DNA of 64,000 nucleotides from GCA-2737725 sp033763995 (GTDB taxonomy: Bacteria; Pseudomonadota; Alphaproteobacteria; Rhodospirillales; Rhodospirillaceae). The notes below the pieces were generated by a model, which saw nothing but the letters and a program-made list of their open reading frames with translations, ran no database searches and was not told the origin of the DNA. The stretch covers positions 163,775-227,774 of the forward strand of contig JANRJL010000056.1 in NCBI GenBank assembly GCA_033763995.1. Direction: 5' to 3'. The position numbers and the translations under genes are program-made. How positions within the stretch are numbered: the first letter of the stretch is position 1; every line of letters starts with the position of its first letter. Of the stretch, positions 43,497 through 53,314 are shown piece after piece.

Positions 43497-45058
43497 CCTC
43501 GCCTTCGTTCAAACTCTATCCCGTCATTCTCTCCGGCGGTTCCGGCTCGCGGCTGTGGCCGCTCTCGCGCGAGGATTACCCCAAGCAACTGCAAGCCTTG
43601 GTCGGCCCCAACACGCTGCTGCAGGACACCGCGCTGCGCCTGCATCGCCAGGCGCCCGCCGCCGAGGCGCCCCTGGTGGTGTGCAACGAGGCCCATCGCT
43701 TCATCGTCGCCGAGCAGTTGCGCAAAGTGGGCATCGAGCCCGGGACGATCGTGATCGAGCCCGTGGGCCGCAACACCGCGCCCGCCATCGCCGTGGCGGC
43801 GTTGTTGCTGAAGGACGAGCCCGACGCGCTGATGCTGGTGATGCCGTCGGACCACATCATTCGCGATGCTGGCGCCTTTCGTGCCGCCGTGGCCGCCGCC
43901 ATCCCCGCCGCCCAAGCGGGCTATCTCGTCACCTTCGGCGTGAAGCCCACCCACGCGTCGACGGCTTACGGTTATCTCAATCGCGGCGCGCCATTGCCGG
44001 GCATGACGGTTCATGCGCTCGCGCGTTTCGTCGAAAAGCCCGATGCGGCGCGCGCCGCCGAATACATCAAGGACAGCGCGTTCTCATGGAACGCGGGAAT
44101 CTTTTTGTTCTCGGCGCGGCGTTATCTCGAGGAGTTGGCGAAATTCGAGCCCGCCGTCGCGCCCGCCTGCCAGGCCGCCTTGGACAAGGGCAAGTCGGAT
44201 TTGTTTTTCTTCCGCCTCGACGGCGATGAATTCGCCAAAGCACCCAACCAGTCCATCGACTACGGCGTCATGGAGCACACCGACAAGGCCGCCGTCGTCC
44301 CTGTCGCCATGGGCTGGTCCGACGTGGGTTCGTGGTCGGCGCTGCACGGGGAAAGCGCCCAGGATAGCAACGGCAACACGCTGTTGGGCGATGCCGTGGC
44401 GCTCGAGTCTGAAAACACCTTCGTGCGCAGCGACAAACAGCTCACCGCCGTGCTGGGCGTGAAGAACCTGGCGGTGGTCGTGACCCCCGATGCCGTGCTG
44501 GTGGCCGACAAGTCGCGCGATCAGGACGTCAAAAAGCTGGTCGAGCAGTTGAAGAAGCAATCGCGCCCCGAGGCCGCGCAGGCCGCGCGCACCGATCGGC
44601 CTTGGGGCTGGTTCCAGACCATGGACGCGGGCCCGCGCTTCAAAGTGAAGCGCCTGTGCGTGAAGCCCGGCGGGCAGCTCAGCCTGCAAAAGCACGCCCA
44701 CCGCTCCGAGCACTGGGTGGTGGTCACGGGCAAGGCCTGGGTCACCTGCGACGGCGAGGAATTTTTCCTGAAGGAAAACGAGTCCACCTTTATCCCCGCC
44801 GGCGCGGTGCACCGCCTAGCCAATCCGTGGATGGAAGAACTGCACATGATCGAGGTGCAGTCGGGCAGTTACGTCGGCGAGGACGACATCGTGCGCATGG
44901 CCGACGACTACGGCCGCGCGCCCGCAACTGAGAATCGGGGTCAGAGCAAGATTTCCAAGAAGAAGAAGCCGAGACTGAAGCAAAAAGTCCGGCGCAAGGC
45001 GGGCGCCATACCCTCCAAGCGGCGCGGGGCCAGGCGCCGCTCGACCCGGCGGAGGTAG
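43493..45058 (+). CDS. Mannose-1-phosphate guanylyltransferase/mannose-6-phosphate isomerase
   Basis: A 521-residue bifunctional enzyme making GDP-mannose. The guanylyltransferase domain has SGGSGSRLWPLSRE, SDHIIRD, and the FVEKPDAARA region; the C-terminal isomerase is a cupin (KPGGQLSLQKHAHRSEHW, ENESTFIPAGAVHRL). The enzyme normally ends at about residue 478 (DDIVRMADDYGR). Here about 40 extra residues follow, very rich in Lys and Arg (KKKKPRLKQK, SKRRGARRRS). The tail may come from a shifted stop or a captured repeat. Downstream is a beta-propeller gene starting two bases after the stop. Confidence 0.9.
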   Translation: MTSPSFKLYPVILSGGSGSRLWPLSREDYPKQLQALVGPNTLLQDTALRLHRQAPAAEAPLVVCNEAHRFIVAEQLRKVGIEPGTIVIEPVGRNTAPAIAVAALLLKDEPDALMLVMPSDHIIRDAGAFRAAVAAAIPAAQAGYLVTFGVKPTHASTAYGYLNRGAPLPGMTVHALARFVEKPDAARAAEYIKDSAFSWNAGIFLFSARRYLEELAKFEPAVAPACQAALDKGKSDLFFFRLDGDEFAKAPNQSIDYGVMEHTDKAAVVPVAMGWSDVGSWSALHGESAQDSNGNTLLGDAVALESENTFVRSDKQLTAVLGVKNLAVVVTPDAVLVADKSRDQDVKKLVEQLKKQSRPEAAQAARTDRPWGWFQTMDAGPRFKVKRLCVKPGGQLSLQKHAHRSEHWVVVTGKAWVTCDGEEFFLKENESTFIPAGAVHRLANPWMEELHMIEVQSGSYVGEDDIVRMADDYGRAPATENRGQSKISKKKKPRLKQKVRRKAGAIPSKRRGARRRSTRRR

Positions 45059-45059
45059 C

Positions 45060-46067
45060 ATGACCGAGCTTCATCGCCGCGTCCTGATGACCGGCGCCTT
45101 TTCTCTCAGCGTGGCCGCCATGACGACAAAAGCCCAAGACAAAAAAATCTCCACCATGAAACACTTCGCCAAGGGCGACGTGTTCATTGGTGCCACCTTG
45201 CTCAACAATCCCGCCGACGATCACGCCGGGGCGGGACGCATCCTGCAGTACGACGCCGACCTGAAGGAAAAAGGCGTGCTGTGGGTCGAGGGCACCACGC
45301 ACTTGGTGGGCGGGCTCTCGTTTGCGCCCGACGGCACCCTGTGGGCCTTCGATAATCTTGCGTGGAAAGTCGTGCGAGTGGGCAGCGACGGCAAGCAAAT
45401 CGACGCGCGCCAATTGCTCGACCGGGCCATCGGTAAAGTGCAGTTTCTCAAGAACGGTAATTATGTGCTGAGTGAGTACTTCAAGGGCACGGCCCAGCCG
45501 CAAGGGCTCACCACGCGCTATAAATATCTGCCCGATCATCCCACCGAGGTGGGCATGGGCGGGCTTTATGAATTCTCGCCCGACGGAAAACTTGTTCACA
45601 CGCATTATCCCGAGGTCACGGGCGGCGTGTCGGGCAGCATGGCCATCACCCACGCCGATTTGGCCAGCGACGGCAAGACGCTGATTTACACATCTGAAAC
45701 TGGTCTTCGCGTCATGCGCTACGACCTGGCCGCGCGCAAGCAACTCTCCGATCTGAAAACGCTGGCCCCCAGCCAGGGCGGCCCGCCGGCCATGGTCTTC
45801 GATGTGGCCGTCAGTGGTGCCCGCGTGCTGCTGCCCTTGGGCAACCGGCTGGAAGTACTGTCGGAAGACGGCGCCGAGATCGCCAAGGTGCCGTTGCCGG
45901 GTTTCGGCTGGGCCGTCGCGGCGGCGTCCATGGACGCCGAGGCGGCTTACGCGGGCAACTGGTTCACCGGCGACGTGGTGAAGGTCTCGCTCAAAGACGG
46001 CGCCGTCACGGCCAAGGTCAACGTCGGCCCGAAATGCATCTCGGGCCTCGTTCAGTACAAAGGATAA
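45060..46067 (+). CDS. Putative beta-propeller (SMP-30/NHL-like) protein
   Basis: A 335-residue protein of unknown function. The N-terminus has twin Arg then a hydrophobic stretch (HRRVLMTGAFSLSVAAM) resembling a Tat signal. The remainder repeats strand-rich blocks with Asp-Gly turns (FAPDGTLWAFDN, FSPDGKLVH, LASDGKTLIYTS), as in six-bladed SMP-30/gluconolactonase or NHL propellers. No catalytic metal set is evident. GGAGG lies close to the ATG, which begins two bases after the manC stop, so it is probably cotranscribed. Confidence 0.6.
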   Translation: MTELHRRVLMTGAFSLSVAAMTTKAQDKKISTMKHFAKGDVFIGATLLNNPADDHAGAGRILQYDADLKEKGVLWVEGTTHLVGGLSFAPDGTLWAFDNLAWKVVRVGSDGKQIDARQLLDRAIGKVQFLKNGNYVLSEYFKGTAQPQGLTTRYKYLPDHPTEVGMGGLYEFSPDGKLVHTHYPEVTGGVSGSMAITHADLASDGKTLIYTSETGLRVMRYDLAARKQLSDLKTLAPSQGGPPAMVFDVAVSGARVLLPLGNRLEVLSEDGAEIAKVPLPGFGWAVAAASMDAEAAYAGNWFTGDVVKVSLKDGAVTAKVNVGPKCISGLVQYKG

Positions 46068-46072
46068 ATTCG

Positions 46073-46354
46073 ATGCTGTGCACCATCATCGCTTTCGACA
46101 AACCCAACAGCGTGGACCTGCGCATGAAGACGCGCCCCAGCCATCTGGAATGGATGGACAAGGAAAATCCCAAGGCGATTTTCATCGGGCCCATCCTCGC
46201 CGACGACGGCACCACGCCCATGGGCTCGCTGTTCGTGGCGGATTTCGAAAGTCTCGCCGCCGCCAAGGCTTTTGCCTCGCGCGATCCTTACGCCCACGCC
46301 GGGCTGTTCGAGCGCGTGCTCATCCAACCCACGCGGCAGGTTTATCCGAAGTGA
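46073..46354 (+). CDS. YciI-family protein
   Basis: A 93-residue YCII-related protein. CTIIAFDKPNSVDLRMKTR, HLEWMDKE, GPILADDGTTPMGSL and ASRDPYAHAGLFERV follow the ferredoxin-like YciI plan with conserved His and Asp. The function is unknown in most members; some are chlorohydrolase-like or structural. It begins five bases after the propeller gene with AAGGA upstream. Confidence 0.85.
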   Translation: MLCTIIAFDKPNSVDLRMKTRPSHLEWMDKENPKAIFIGPILADDGTTPMGSLFVADFESLAAAKAFASRDPYAHAGLFERVLIQPTRQVYPK

Positions 46355-46355
46355 C

Positions 46356-46382
46356 TTCCTTACGTACCAGGTACGTAAGGAA
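46356..46382. promoter_or_regulatory. 27-bp perfect palindrome upstream of MOSC gene
   Basis: TTCCTTACGTACC-A-GGTACGTAAGGAA is a perfect inverted repeat that begins one base after the yciI stop. A diverged copy follows at 46412-46435 (TTAAGTACC-T-GGTACGCAAGGAA). Centres are 53 bases apart, about five helical turns, and the spacer is AT-rich. The form suggests a paired operator, but a terminator or attachment site is possible. Confidence 0.55.
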
Positions 46383-46411
46383 AAGCTCTAACACATTAAT
46401 AAACATAGATA

Positions 46412-46435
46412 GTTAAGTACCTGGTACGCAAGGAA
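46412..46435. promoter_or_regulatory. Second, diverged palindrome before MOSC gene
   Basis: The right arm GGTACGCAAGGAA matches the upstream palindrome at 12 of 13 bases; the left arm matches at 8 of 10. It overlaps the AAGGAA that could serve as ribosome site for the MOSC ATG at 46438, so a bound protein could block both transcription and translation. Confidence 0.5.
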
Positions 46436-46437
46436 TT

Positions 46438-47190
46438 ATGCCGACCATTGCCGCCATCCATCGCTATCCCATCAAGAGCCTCTCGGTCGAGGAGTTGAAG
46501 TCCGCCGTTCTTGCGGCCGGCCGGCCATTGCCGGGCGACCGTCGCTTCGCCTTGCGCCACGCTGAAAGCGCTTTCAACCCCGCGCAACCGACTTGGCATA
46601 AGAAGAGCGAGTTCGCCGTGCTGGTCCACGACGAGACCCTGGCGAAACTGCACACCTCCTTCGACGACGCCACGGGCGTGCTGCACATCGCGCTCAACGG
46701 CGACACCCAGTTCGTGGGCAACGTGCTGACCGAGCCCGGCCGTCGCGGCGCCGAGTCCGTGATCAACGCCGTCGTCAAGGACCGGCGCGGGCCCTTGCAA
46801 TTGGTGGATGCGGGCGTCATCGCGCTGGCCGACGTGGAGCCGCCTTATCTTTCGTTCATCAACTTGGCCTCGGTGCGTGAGTTGGGCGAGCGCGCCGGCG
46901 CGGTGCTGGACCCGGTGCGCTTTCGCGGCAATGTGCTGGTGGACGGGTTGCCTCCCTGGGCGGAGTTCGAGTGGCCCGGCCAGACCCTGGCCATCGGTAG
47001 TGCCCGCATCAAGCTCGTCCGGCGCATCGGGCGTTGCATGGCCACGGCCGTCAATCCCGTCACGGCCGCGCGCGACGTCAACACCCTCAAGGCGCTCACG
47101 GACCACTACGGGCACACCGATTTCGGCGTCTATGCCGAGGTCGGCGTCGGCGGCACCATCAAGCCCGGCGACAAGATCCAGCTCTCATGA
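46438..47190 (+). CDS. MOSC-domain molybdenum enzyme (mARC/YcbX-like)
   Basis: A 250-residue protein with the MOSC_N beta-barrel first (IHRYPIKSLSVEEL, LPGDRRFALRHA) and the MOSC domain after (RFRGNVLVDG, RRIGRCMATAVNPVTAARD, GVYAEVGVGGTIKPGD). Cys200 in the GRCMATAVNP segment corresponds to the molybdenum-binding Cys of mitochondrial mARC and bacterial YcbX, which reduce N-hydroxylated compounds. YcbX has a fused C-terminal 2Fe-2S ferredoxin domain, which is missing here. The next gene, overlapping by four bases, encodes a Rieske 2Fe-2S protein that could supply the electrons. Two palindromes lie upstream. Confidence 0.82.
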   Translation: MPTIAAIHRYPIKSLSVEELKSAVLAAGRPLPGDRRFALRHAESAFNPAQPTWHKKSEFAVLVHDETLAKLHTSFDDATGVLHIALNGDTQFVGNVLTEPGRRGAESVINAVVKDRRGPLQLVDAGVIALADVEPPYLSFINLASVRELGERAGAVLDPVRFRGNVLVDGLPPWAEFEWPGQTLAIGSARIKLVRRIGRCMATAVNPVTAARDVNTLKALTDHYGHTDFGVYAEVGVGGTIKPGDKIQLS

Positions 47191-47519
47191 AACACGTGCT
47201 CTGTCGCCTCGCCGACCTTGACGCCACGGGGGCCAAGGAAATCGTGCGCGAGGAGCAGGGCGAGCGGCTGTCGGTGTTCGTCGTCAAGCACGGCGCTGGC
47301 GTCATTGGCTACGTCAATTCCTGCCCCCACGCGCGCCTGCCGCTCAACTGGCGCGACGACCACTTTTTCGACGTGACCAAGCACTACATTCTCTGCGCCA
47401 ATCACTCGGCCACTTTCGACATCGCCACCGGCCAATGCGTGCGCGGGCCGTGCAAGGGCCAGGCCCTGCGGCCCTATCGCGTCGCAATCGAGGGCGAGGC
47501 CATCGTCGCTTTCGAGTGA
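47187..47519 (+). CDS. Rieske 2Fe-2S protein, partner of MOSC protein
   Basis: A 110-residue single-domain Rieske ferredoxin. The cluster ligands are Cys46-x-His48 and Cys70-x2-His73 (SCPHARLPLN, CANHSATFD), with GxCxxGPC-like GQCVRGPCKG near the end. There is no signal or membrane segment, so it is soluble. The ATG overlaps the MOSC stop (ATGA). It is the likely electron donor for the molybdenum protein; a reductase for it was not seen nearby. Confidence 0.85.
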   Translation: MKHVLCRLADLDATGAKEIVREEQGERLSVFVVKHGAGVIGYVNSCPHARLPLNWRDDHFFDVTKHYILCANHSATFDIATGQCVRGPCKGQALRPYRVAIEGEAIVAFE

Positions 47520-47584
47520 CTCATCGCCCGCATGGGCGCTAGAGTTACCCTCAAGAACACGGCAAGAAACGGGGGCCCCGCGTC

Positions 47585-49521
<1,937 letters not shown>

Positions 49522-49525
<4 letters not shown>

Positions 49526-49566
49526 CACAAACCGGCGATTCCGCTATATGTCAGGGATTGACATAT
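49522..49566 (+). promoter_or_regulatory. parDE promoter and operator
   Basis: GTGACA (49522-49527) and TATATG (49545-49550) are spaced by 17 bases. An inverted repeat ATATGTCA-N5-TGACATAT (49546-49566) overlaps the -10, as expected for an autoregulating antitoxin operator. The ParD ATG follows at 49580 with AGGA just before it. Confidence 0.75.
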
Positions 49567-49579
49567 GCGGAGGAACGCC

Positions 49580-49861
49580 ATGTCCACCAACGTACACCTG
49601 ACGCCCGCCCTGGAACGCTTCGCCAAGAAGTGCGTGAAAAGCGGGCGCTACAACAACGTCAGCGAAGTGGTGCGCGCGGGTCTGCGCATGTTGGAAGAGG
49701 CGGACGAACGGAAGCGCAAATTTCTCGAAATGATCGAGGACGTCGAGAACGACGTGGCGGAAAATGGCACAATTCCACTCGATGTAGCGCTGGCCGAGAT
49801 CGACAAGATTATCGATGACGCAGAAAATAGCACCGGCAGCGCTGTCAGCCCGCGCGCTTGA
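49580..49861 (+). CDS. parD: ParD-like antitoxin
   Basis: A 93-residue antitoxin with a ribbon-helix-helix DNA-binding N-terminus (NVHLTPALERFAKKCVKSGR, YNNVSEVVRAGLRMLEE) and a flexible acidic C-terminus that would wrap the toxin. It overlaps parE by 47 bases, normal for such pairs. It should repress the upstream inverted-repeat operator. It is lower in GC than its neighbours toward the end, consistent with acquisition. Confidence 0.88.
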   Translation: MSTNVHLTPALERFAKKCVKSGRYNNVSEVVRAGLRMLEEADERKRKFLEMIEDVENDVAENGTIPLDVALAEIDKIIDDAENSTGSAVSPRA

Positions 49862-50132
49862 AGATCTCAGATCAGCGGCGCGCTGGATAGCAAAGAATAA
49901 TCCAAGTGCCGCGCGCGGTTTGCGCGTTTCAGTCCGGTCAGCCGCGCTCATGCTGGCAGAGCACCCACTGAGCGGATTCACACGGGAGGATATTGCACCC
50001 TCGCGCTTTCGCTTTCTCGTGTTGGCAAGCTATCCCTACGTGCTGATGTACGACGCAACGTTAAATCCGCCTTACATCACGCGCATCTTGCACGGCGCGC
50101 GCGACCTACCCACGTTGCTGCAGGATTTGTAA
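49815..50132 (+). CDS. parE: ParE/RelE-superfamily toxin
   Basis: A 105-residue toxin of the ParE/RelE fold. LSARALEDLRSAARWIAKNNP, LAEHPLSGFTRED and PYVLMYDATLNPPYITRILHG match ParE-type toxins, which usually poison gyrase. The gene is intact. The stop falls just before a 3'-end hairpin repeat. Confidence 0.87.
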   Translation: MTQKIAPAALSARALEDLRSAARWIAKNNPSAARGLRVSVRSAALMLAEHPLSGFTREDIAPSRFRFLVLASYPYVLMYDATLNPPYITRILHGARDLPTLLQDL

Positions 50133-50145
50133 GCGCGCCCATCTA

Positions 50146-50226
50146 TTTTTGGTCGCATCGCTCTTGCCGAAAACCGGCTCCCACCCCGGGTCATGTCCGG
50201 GGCAAGCTTGTTCGGCGCGATGCTCT
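50146..50226 (-). repeat. 3'-end hairpin repeat, copy 6 (with insert)
   Basis: On the minus strand the TPR-like gene's TAG stop opens the element (TAGAGCATCGCG). The outer stem is GCATCGC/GCGATGC; the tail is GCGACCAAAAATA. An extra CCCCGG...CCGGGG hairpin of about 25 bases is inserted, making it longer than other copies. Confidence 0.75.
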
Positions 50227-51646
50227 AAGCCGCGCCCTGCAGCAACTTGAGGGCGGCGTTGCGCTGGGTTTCCACCAGCCGCGCGTTGCCGTCGAGGTTG
50301 AGCTCGTTGAACACCGCTTCCGCCTGGTCGAAGGCGGCCACGGCTTGGGTGAGGTAGGCGTGGCTGTGCACCGCCTCGCCCTTTTCCTTCAGCGCCGCGC
50401 CGATGTTGGCCAGCGTCGTGGCCCACACCAGCGGCGACTTCCGGCGGTTCATGACCTCGGCGATCTTCAGGAACACACCCACGGCCTTGTCGAACAGCGA
50501 GGGCTCTTTCGTCAGCTTGCCCATGGTGATGAGCAGGCCGCCCAGGGAGTTCTGAATATCGGCCCAGCGCGCCGGGGCCTCGGTGATGGTCCAGATGGCG
50601 GTGGCGGCGGCGAACGCATCGGCGGCGTCATCGAGGTAGCGCGTCTCGCCGCTGATCTCGGCCATGGCGTGCAACGCCAGGCCCAGCCGCGTCTTGAGCG
50701 CGGCGTAGTCGTCGGCGAACACTTCCTTGCGCACCATGCCGAGCGCCGTGCGGTAATATTCGATGGTCTTGTCGGCCAGGGGCGCGTGGTCCGTGGCCTC
50801 GGCGATCAGGGCCATGGCGTCGGCGATGTGCGCGCCGATCATGGCCTTCTCGTGGGCGTTAAACGCGTCCTCGCCCAAAATCAACGCGCCGCGATAAACT
50901 GAAACCGCTTTTTCCAGCGTGTTGACATTGCCCGTGCGCGCGCCGTCGAGCAGCAGCAGCGCGGCATAACTGGCTTGCGTGGTGGCGCACTCCGACACGC
51001 TGCCTTGGGTATCGCCCTCGGCGATGCGTTTGACGTTTTTCAGCGTCGGCCCGAACAGTGTGGCACGCGCACGCAAGGCCTCGCTCGCCTCCACGTTCAC
51101 GGCGGCCAGGCACACGCCGAACATCAGCTCGCCCACGGCGGCATCGAAGAAGGCGGGCACTTCCAGGCGTTCCAGCGCGCTGACGGTGGCGCCCAAGGGA
51201 TGGATCGGCGTGGATGCGCCCAGGAAGCGCAAGCGCCACGCGGTGCCGGGCGGGGCACCTTCCGTCGCGGGCGCCGTCGTGACTTCGTCGCACCAGATCA
51301 GCAGGTCGGCCTTTTCGCGCGCGAGCCAGCGCCTCCCTAAGTCCACCGCCATGGACAGAAACACCGCTTGGGCGTTGTCGGCGGCGGGCGCGGTGAGGCT
51401 GCGCTCGCTGATGCGCACCTCCACACCCAAGCGCCCGGCCAGGCGATCATGAATATGCCGCGCGGCCAAGTTGCCGGCGTCGCCCGCCATGGGGCTGATG
51501 AGAATGCGCAACGGGTCCGCGCCGAACAGCACGTCCTCGGCCACCACCTCGGCGCCCACGCCGGGGCCGGCCTCCGGCGTCGGGGGGCCGGGCAGGACCG
51601 CGTCCTTGCGCCGTCGCAGGCGATCGAAAAAGGCGCTCAGCGCCAT
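50225..51646 (-). CDS. Unknown protein with TPR-like helical C-terminus
   Basis: A 473-residue protein I do not recognise. The first 45 residues are basic then Pro/Gly-rich. Residues about 45-190 form an alpha/beta region (RILISPMAGDAGNLAARHIH, ADLLIWCDEVTTAP). From about 200 the protein is helical, with repeats of the YRGALILGEDAFNAHEKAMI and YYRTALGMVRKEVFADDYAAL type typical of tetratricopeptide-like folds. No signal peptide was found. It is flanked by hairpin repeats on both sides. The product may be a scaffold or regulator. Confidence 0.5.
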   Translation of the reverse strand: MALSAFFDRLRRRKDAVLPGPPTPEAGPGVGAEVVAEDVLFGADPLRILISPMAGDAGNLAARHIHDRLAGRLGVEVRISERSLTAPAADNAQAVFLSMAVDLGRRWLAREKADLLIWCDEVTTAPATEGAPPGTAWRLRFLGASTPIHPLGATVSALERLEVPAFFDAAVGELMFGVCLAAVNVEASEALRARATLFGPTLKNVKRIAEGDTQGSVSECATTQASYAALLLLDGARTGNVNTLEKAVSVYRGALILGEDAFNAHEKAMIGAHIADAMALIAEATDHAPLADKTIEYYRTALGMVRKEVFADDYAALKTRLGLALHAMAEISGETRYLDDAADAFAAATAIWTITEAPARWADIQNSLGGLLITMGKLTKEPSLFDKAVGVFLKIAEVMNRRKSPLVWATTLANIGAALKEKGEAVHSHAYLTQAVAAFDQAEAVFNELNLDGNARLVETQRNAALKLLQGAA

Positions 51647-51673
51647 GACAGTCCCATTTTCTTAATGGCCCAC

Positions 51674-51737
51674 TTTGTTTTTGGCGCGTCGTCCGGGCGG
51701 AAAACCGGCTTCCACTTTTCCTGACGACGCGCGGCTC
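51674..51737 (-). repeat. 3'-end hairpin repeat, copy 7
   Basis: On the minus strand: GCGCGTCGTC...GACGACGCGC, inner GGAAAAGTGGAAGCCGGTTTTCC-like stem, tail GCGCCAAAAACAAAG. It lies between the sdhAF4 gene and the TPR-like gene, about 130 bases after the former's stop, the only copy not beginning at a stop codon. Confidence 0.75.
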
Positions 51738-51868
51738 AGACGCCAGTTTAACCGCGCCCGGGAATCGGTTTCGATTCAGCAGCTTAAGGGGGCAGTCTTA
51801 AGGAACCCTTGAGACTCGGGAGCGCGCCGGTTGAACCCTCCAACCGGGGGTCGGGACTGGCGGCGGGC

Positions 51869-52057
51869 TCAGAAGTCGGAGCAGCGGCCTTTTTTCTCCC
51901 AATCCCCAAACCGCGTCGGCTCGGGGCCCTTGGGGCCACCGGTTTCCGGAACAGGGGTCTCCGGAATGGGTTGCGGCACCGAATCAGTCGTGGGCGCGGC
52001 GGGCTTGAGGGCCGCCGCCTGTGGCGACAAAGGCAAAGGAGGTGCTTGCGAAGTCAT
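51869..52057 (-). CDS. Succinate dehydrogenase assembly factor 4-like (DUF1674)
   Basis: A 62-residue protein. The C-terminal GPEPTRFGDWEKKGRCSDF is the DUF1674/SdhAF4 signature, which in mitochondria helps insert FAD into the succinate dehydrogenase flavoprotein. The N-terminal half is Pro/Ala-rich and disordered. It is divergent from htpX by 59 bases, an arrangement frequent in alphaproteobacteria. The motif runs to the very end of the protein, as in the family. Confidence 0.85.
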   Translation of the reverse strand: MTSQAPPLPLSPQAAALKPAAPTTDSVPQPIPETPVPETGGPKGPEPTRFGDWEKKGRCSDF

Positions 52058-52116
52058 CCCAAAGACATACCTGATATGAAGCCGACAAAACAGATGCCCA
52101 AAGGACCGTTACATCC

Positions 52117-53007
52117 ATGAACACCATGCGCGTGAGTCTCTTGATCGCGGCCATGACGGCGCTGTTCATGGGCATCGGCTATTTGCTGGGCGCCGAGCAG
52201 GGCATGCTGATCGCCTTTGTCGTGGCACTCGGCATGAACGCCTTCGCTTATTGGAACTCCGACAAGATGGTGCTGCGCATGTACGGCGCGCGCCAGGTGG
52301 GGCCCAACGACGCGCCGGAGTTTTACGGCCTCGTGCAGCAGTTGGCCGTGCGCGCGGGCCTGCCCATGCCCAAGGTGTTCATCATCGAGGGCGATCAGCC
52401 CAACGCTTTTGCCACGGGCCGCGACCCCGAGCACGCCGCCGTGGCCGCCACCACGGGGCTGCTGCGATTGCTGAGCCGCGAGGAGATCGCGGGTGTGATG
52501 GCCCATGAACTGGCCCACGTGAAAAACCGCGACACACTGATCATGACCGTCACCGCCACGCTGGCGGGCGCCATCGGCATGCTCGCCAACTTCGCGATGT
52601 TTTTCGGGCGCGGCGACAACCGCAACAATCCGCTGGGCATCGTCGGCGTGCTGGCCGTGACGATCCTTGCGCCGCTGGCGGCCACCTTGGTGCAGCTCGC
52701 CATCTCGCGCACGCGCGAGTACGGCGCCGACAAGGGCGGCGCGGAAATTTGCGGCAATCCGTTGTGGCTCGCCTCCGCCTTGGCGAAGCTCGAGCAGGGA
52801 GCCCGGCGCATCGACAATCATGCCGCCGAGGCCAACCCCGCCACGGCGCACATGTTCATCGTCAACCCGCTCCATGCCCATGCCGCCGACAGCTTGTTCG
52901 CCACCCACCCGGCCATGGCCAACCGCATCGCCAAGCTTCAAGAACTCGCCGGGCAAACGCTGCCGCATACTCGCGCTGCTCCGCAGCGTCGCGGGCCATG
53001 GGGATAA
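52117..53007 (+). CDS. htpX: Protease HtpX homologue
   Basis: A 296-residue inner-membrane zinc protease of membrane quality control. Two N-terminal spans (LLIAAMTALFMGIGYLLGA; MLIAFVVALGMNAFAYW) precede the HELAH zinc motif (MAHELAHVKNRDTLI); two more spans follow, then the third ligand Glu in SRTREYGADKGGAEI. It is usually followed by rsmB in alphaproteobacteria; here about 3.8 kb of other genes intervene. Confidence 0.95.
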   Translation: MNTMRVSLLIAAMTALFMGIGYLLGAEQGMLIAFVVALGMNAFAYWNSDKMVLRMYGARQVGPNDAPEFYGLVQQLAVRAGLPMPKVFIIEGDQPNAFATGRDPEHAAVAATTGLLRLLSREEIAGVMAHELAHVKNRDTLIMTVTATLAGAIGMLANFAMFFGRGDNRNNPLGIVGVLAVTILAPLAATLVQLAISRTREYGADKGGAEICGNPLWLASALAKLEQGARRIDNHAAEANPATAHMFIVNPLHAHAADSLFATHPAMANRIAKLQELAGQTLPHTRAAPQRRGPWG

Positions 53008-53314
53008 TGAGGAAAACTCCGCTTTCCGCTCGGGCGCCATCGCAGCTTGAGTTAGACTCCATTTAAGTTGAGGCGATTCGGGCCTGGCTTGCGCGGCGTA
53101 TGGCACGTTTATGCTGCGACGCAAACTTTTCTGTGTTGCGTCGCAGCAATGCGTTTTGCGCAAGTGGTGCCACAATTGCCCCATTGATATCGCCTGTTAT
53201 TTTTGAATGCTTCCTGAAATAACAGGCGGAACAGGCGAAGCGAAAAGGCCCTGAGCCCAACGAAAAACGCATGGCTCACGGCCCCAATATCGCAGCGCAG
53301 CATTTGGAGGATTG
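53008..53314. other. Intergenic region with two long hairpins
   Basis: No gene is convincing here. Two perfect inverted repeats stand out: TGCTGCGACGCAA/TTGCGTCGCAGCA (53112-53148, 11-base loop) and CGCCTGTTATTT/AAATAACAGGCG (53191-53228, 14-base loop). The second is AT-rich at its core. A promoter for the downstream alpha/beta-hydrolase should be near 53230-53300. Neither hairpin is followed by a T-run on either strand, so they are not canonical terminators. Confidence 0.5.

Noticed and set aside
53063..53303. Small Cys-rich minus-strand proteins in the htpX downstream gap
   Set aside because: They are produced by the inverted repeats and lack start signals.
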